Positions 12,357-14,481 of a stretch of 14,481 bases of DNA are shown piece by piece (within the stretch, counting starts at the first letter, position 1; each line of letters starts with the position of its first letter). Source of the stretch: Streptomyces sp. NRRL S-118 (GTDB lineage: Bacteria; Actinomycetota; Actinomycetes; Streptomycetales; Streptomycetaceae); assembly GCF_000716335.1 (NCBI RefSeq), contig NZ_JOBL01000237.1:1-14481 (forward strand). The letters run 5' to 3'. The position numbers and the translations under genes are program-made. The notes under the pieces are model-generated. The model saw only the letters and a list, made by a program, of their open reading frames with translations, made no database searches and had not been told where the DNA came from.

Positions 12357-13435
12357 GCACCGTCGAAGAGGTACGCGGGGTGACCCGGGGCGGAGGCGCC
12401 GCGCTCACCGCCCTGTGGTCCGGCTCGATGGTCCTCGGCGGCAAGCTGTGCGGCTGCCTCCCCGCCGCGCTCAAGTGGGCGTGGGACCTGGCCAGCGTCG
12501 ACACCGAGGCGACGGCCGCCGCCCAGGCCGAGGCCGACAAGAAGGCCAAGGCCAAGGCCGCGAAGGCGAACAAGAAGGCGAAGAAGGCCGAGGCTGCCGA
12601 CGACGACGAGGACCAGGAGGACGAGCCCGAGGAGGAGACGGAGGTGACCGCGCCGCGCGTGGCGCCGGTCCGCCGCCCGTTCCCCGAGTCGCTCGGCATG
12701 TTCGCCATCGGCGGGATGCTCGCCGCCGGCACCCTCGGCACCGTCGTCACCCTCGCGGGCCCGTACGTCCGGATGCTCGCCCCCTGGAGCGGCGTGATCG
12801 CCACGGTGGGGGGACTGGCCTGGATGGTCGCAGCCTGGATGGTCGCCCCGCCCCCGGCCCCGGCCGAGGAGGACGACCAGGAGGTAGACGGCGAGGCGGA
12901 GTTCGAGGAGGACGACCAGGAGGAGGGGGAGGCCCCGGCCGACGAGCCGGAGGCGACCCCGTCCGACCTCCTCGCCCGGCACGTCCTCGCCGAGCTCGCC
13001 GAGCTGGAGAAGGCCGGGAAGGGCGGCGTCCACGTCACCGCGCTCATCACCTCCGCCGAGAAGGCGAAGCTCCTCGCCCCCGGCTCCACCGACAAGACCG
13101 CGATGCGGCAGTGGCTGAAGGCCACCGGCCTGCCCGTCACCAAGTCCGTGAAGGTCAGGGGAGACGTCGACTACGGGGTCCGCGTCGACCGCGTCACCGA
13201 GGCCCTCGGCATGGGCCCGGGGGAGGCACTCGCGCGGCTCCTCGGGGGAGGCGTCCAGACCGCCCCGCCGGCCCCCGCCGACACCCCCGTCCAGGCCCCC
13301 GCCGAGGCCGCCGAGCAGACCCCCGCCGGGGTTCCGCTTCCGGCCGACGGAGTGCCCGCGCAGGCCCGCCGCCTGACCCTCGTCAAGCCCCTCCCCGAGG
13401 GCGACTCCCAGGGGTCGGCCCAGGGAGTGGCGTAA
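12353..13435 (+). CDS. Spd-like membrane protein with acidic linkers and C-terminal domain
   Basis: 360 aa from GTG 12353, overlapping the previous stop by 4 nt. In order: a hydrophobic N-terminal helix (about 15-45) with CGC; a Lys/Ala stretch (51-80) followed by an acidic run (81-98); two membrane helices (about 112-132 and 136-155); a second acidic linker (160-200); a compact domain at about 203-280 (LLARHVLAELAELEKAGKGG to RVDRVTEALG) that looks like a winged helix; and a proline/alanine-rich tail. No Walker A or B motif is present, so it is not a TraB/FtsK translocase, although it lies where that gene would be expected in related elements. Last gene of the operon, followed by terminators. 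A membrane-anchored DNA-binding or scaffold role is inference. Confidence 0.8.
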   Translation: MSTVEEVRGVTRGGGAALTALWSGSMVLGGKLCGCLPAALKWAWDLASVDTEATAAAQAEADKKAKAKAAKANKKAKKAEAADDDEDQEDEPEEETEVTAPRVAPVRRPFPESLGMFAIGGMLAAGTLGTVVTLAGPYVRMLAPWSGVIATVGGLAWMVAAWMVAPPPAPAEEDDQEVDGEAEFEEDDQEEGEAPADEPEATPSDLLARHVLAELAELEKAGKGGVHVTALITSAEKAKLLAPGSTDKTAMRQWLKATGLPVTKSVKVRGDVDYGVRVDRVTEALGMGPGEALARLLGGGVQTAPPAPADTPVQAPAEAAEQTPAGVPLPADGVPAQARRLTLVKPLPEGDSQGSAQGVA

Positions 13436-13531
13436 CCCCGGCTACCCCTGCTCTGACCTGCGGTTCTACCGAACGTCTACCCCCGGCTACCGGGCCATCT
13501 ACCCCGGTCTGGCTACCCCTCCAGCTCCCCG

Positions 13532-13599
13532 CCCCAGAAGGGGTCGGGGGACCGAAAAGCCGAAGCGCCCCCTCCTACCGCCAAGCAAGCGGGGGCGCT
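13532..13599 (+). terminator. Two hairpins ending the Spd-like operon
   Basis: First, CCCC (13532-13535) AGAA GGGG (13540-13543) with extra outer pairing. Second, AGCGCCCCC (13564-13572) with GGGGGCGCT (13591-13599) and an 18-nt loop. The 96 bp between the stop codon and the first hairpin hold several CTACCCC/GGCTACC repeats and no gene. Confidence 0.65.
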
Positions 13600-13635
13600 C
13601 CGGTTCCCATCCCAACCGGAACAGGAGTTCTCATC

Positions 13636-13818
13636 ATGGCATTTCGCCGGACGATCTCGCAGGACGAGCTCCGCTCGAAGATGAGCGACGCGGACCGCGA
13701 GCAGCACGCCACCGACTACTCCTCCAGCCGCGGCGGCTGGACGAAGCGGTCGACCTCCGAGCAGGCCCCCGCCGCCGGCAACGGCTCCAAGGGGCGGCTG
13801 TTCGGGAGGAAGTCGTGA
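13636..13818 (+). CDS. Small charged hypothetical protein
   Basis: 60 aa (begins MAFRRTISQDELRSKMSDAD, ends KGRLFGRKS). ATG 13636 follows AGGAG (13623-13627) by 8 nt. It is polar and basic at both ends, with a short helix and a Ser/Gly-rich middle; no membrane segment or cysteines. First of four overlapping micro-genes: its stop overlaps the next GTG by 4 nt. No family recognised; real coding is supported by the ribosome site and codon use. Confidence 0.75.
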   Translation: MAFRRTISQDELRSKMSDADREQHATDYSSSRGGWTKRSTSEQAPAAGNGSKGRLFGRKS

Positions 13819-13946
13819 GCCGCCACACCCGGCCCGCCTGCCACGGCCGCCCGATGAAGCTCGACCCCAAGTCCCGCCAGTGGGTGTGCGCTCGCTGCGG
13901 CGGCTGGACCACCCGGCTCTGGGCCCGGATCGGGGGAGCGCGATGA
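13815..13946 (+). CDS. 43-aa zinc-ribbon-like microprotein
   Basis: GTG 13815 overlaps the previous stop by 4 nt. The protein has C9-H10 and C25-x2-C28 followed by GGW, a half-ribbon pattern that could bind zinc with His10 as the fourth ligand, plus a basic C-terminus. Its stop overlaps the next ATG by 4 nt. Function unknown; coding is inferred from the coupled chain and the cysteine pattern, which it shares with its neighbour. Confidence 0.65.
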   Translation: MSRHTRPACHGRPMKLDPKSRQWVCARCGGWTTRLWARIGGAR

Positions 13947-14056
13947 CGACCCTCCACCGCCTGATCCACGTCCTACGCCACCTGTGGCAGTGCTCCAACT
14001 GCGGCGCCTGGTCCACCGAGCCGACCGTGAACGGCCTGTGCGGAGCGTGCCGATGA
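13943..14056 (+). CDS. 37-aa zinc-ribbon microprotein
   Basis: ATG 13943 overlaps the previous stop by 4 nt (ATGA). It has a complete CxxC-x12-CxxC (C17, C20, C33, C36) after a short basic helix (MTTLHRLIHVLRHLWQ). CSNCGAW resembles CARCGGW in the preceding protein, so the pair may stem from duplication. The stop overlaps the next ATG by 4 nt. Probably a small zinc-binding protein; partner unknown. Confidence 0.65.
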   Translation: MTTLHRLIHVLRHLWQCSNCGAWSTEPTVNGLCGACR

Positions 14057-14145
14057 GCAACCCGCCGCTGCCGATCAGGCCCACCCCGCACGAGCGCGAC
14101 GGCCGCCAGGACACCCCCGCACCGACCCGACCCCACCCCCACTGA
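14053..14145 (+). CDS. 30-aa proline-rich micro-ORF
   Basis: ATG 14053 overlaps the previous stop by 4 nt, continuing the chain. The peptide is MSNPPLPIRPTPHERDGRQD followed by a Pro/His/Thr tail. Coding is uncertain: only the coupled start supports it, and the end of the gene has low-complexity composition. Confidence 0.4.
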   Translation: MSNPPLPIRPTPHERDGRQDTPAPTRPHPH

Positions 14146-14220
14146 TCGACCCTCGCCCCCCGGGCCGACGGGCAATCAGCTTCGTCAACCGGGGATCAGC
14201 AAGGACCATGAACCACCCCC

Positions 14221-14242
14221 GGGCGGGGCTTCGGCCCCGCCC
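14221..14242 (+). terminator. Hairpin with TTCG loop upstream of the DUF2637 gene
   Basis: Perfect 9-bp stem GGGCGGGGC/GCCCCGCCC with a TTCG tetraloop, 75 nt after the last micro-ORF and 23 nt before ATG 14266. It should end transcription of the micro-gene chain, or attenuate read-through into the DUF2637 gene. Confidence 0.75.
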
Positions 14243-14265
14243 CACCCCGCTTCGAACGGAGAACG

Positions 14266-14481
14266 ATGACGACCACCGTGGAGCCGATCCACCGACTGGC
14301 GGCGCCCGCCGACAGTCCCGCCCGGACGGCACCTTCGCTGACTCCCGCCGCACCTTCGCCGACTCCCGCTGAGGCTTCGGCCACTGCCACCGAGGCCGCC
14401 AGCGAGCCGAAGAAGTCGAGGCACCTCTGGCTGATGATCCCGCTCGCCTGCGTCGCCGGGCTGGCCGGACTGGCCGCCGCC
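14266..14481 (+). CDS. N-terminus of DUF2637 membrane protein (3' part beyond window edge)
   Basis: 72 codons, open to the last base. ATG 14266 follows GGAG (14258-14261) by 4 nt. A Pro/Ala/Thr-rich disordered stretch with two APSxTPA repeats (14329-14370) leads to KKSRHLWLMIPLACVAGLAG, the first half of a membrane helix. The family normally continues with a GFALSYGAL-type segment, which is exactly what the window's first bases encode in the matching frame. I therefore read this as the start of the gene at 1-1623 on a circular molecule. If the window is a piece of something longer, it is a second, separate DUF2637-like gene. Confidence 0.85.
   Translation, partial: MTTTVEPIHRLAAPADSPARTAPSLTPAAPSPTPAEASATATEAASEPKKSRHLWLMIPLACVAGLAGLAAA
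14329..14370 (+). repeat. Two tandem 21-bp repeats
   Basis: 14329-14349 and 14350-14370 differ at 2 of 21 bases (both begin GCACCTTCGC). They encode APSLTPA and APSPTPA in the disordered N-terminus of the DUF2637 protein. Confidence 0.85.

Overview
The window looks like a small plasmid from Streptomyces or a close relative. Coding regions are very GC-rich with strong G/C at third codon positions, GTG and TTG starts are common, and the gene families are those of actinomycete plasmids and integrative elements: a DUF2637 membrane protein, a pC194/pIJ101-type rolling-circle Rep, a GntR-type regulator, a WhiB-like protein and Spd-like membrane proteins. No integrase, attachment site, rRNA, tRNA or CRISPR array was seen.

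The two ends appear to belong together. An ORF starting at 14266 runs off the right edge after exactly 72 codons, in the middle of a membrane helix. The left edge opens in frame with the typical continuation of the DUF2637 family. Joined, they give one 612-residue protein, so the window is probably a complete circular replicon of 14,481 bp cut inside this gene (inference).

Layout: (1) 1-2033, the bulk of the DUF2637 protein with a long coiled coil, then a 117-aa conserved-type hypothetical protein. (2) 2034-2299, a leader with a terminator, palindromes and signs of an antisense RNA facing rep. (3) 2300-4696, rep. (4) 4697-5281, a 585-bp non-coding region packed with hairpins, a mirror-symmetric iteron array and two large palindromes, the best candidate for replication and/or transfer origins. 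(5) 5282-7614, mobC and a relaxase, overlapping by 4 nt. (6) 7615-8401, gene-poor, with a 12-bp tandem repeat array. (7) 8402-9420, two divergent small genes, a minus-strand membrane protein and a plus-strand zinc-finger protein whose gene contains three GTCACGTGA palindromes. (8) 9421-10536, a gap, a strong terminator and a minus-strand GntR/UTRA regulator. (9) 10537-13435, operators and a promoter, then five genes (59-aa ORF, WhiB-like, three Spd-like membrane proteins), each overlapping the next by 4 nt. (10) 13436-14265, terminators and four overlapping micro-ORFs, two of them zinc-ribbon-like. (11) 14266 onward, the N-terminus of the DUF2637 gene.

Likely working: Rep drives rolling-circle replication, probably limited by antisense RNA. 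MobC and the relaxase process an oriT just upstream of them. The GntR protein probably represses the WhiB/Spd operon through paired GTCAAG/CTTGAC operators that overlap the -35 box. No TraB/FtsK-type DNA translocase and no type IV secretion gene is present, so the element looks mobilizable rather than self-transmissible, an unusual pairing of a relaxase module with a Spd-like operon.
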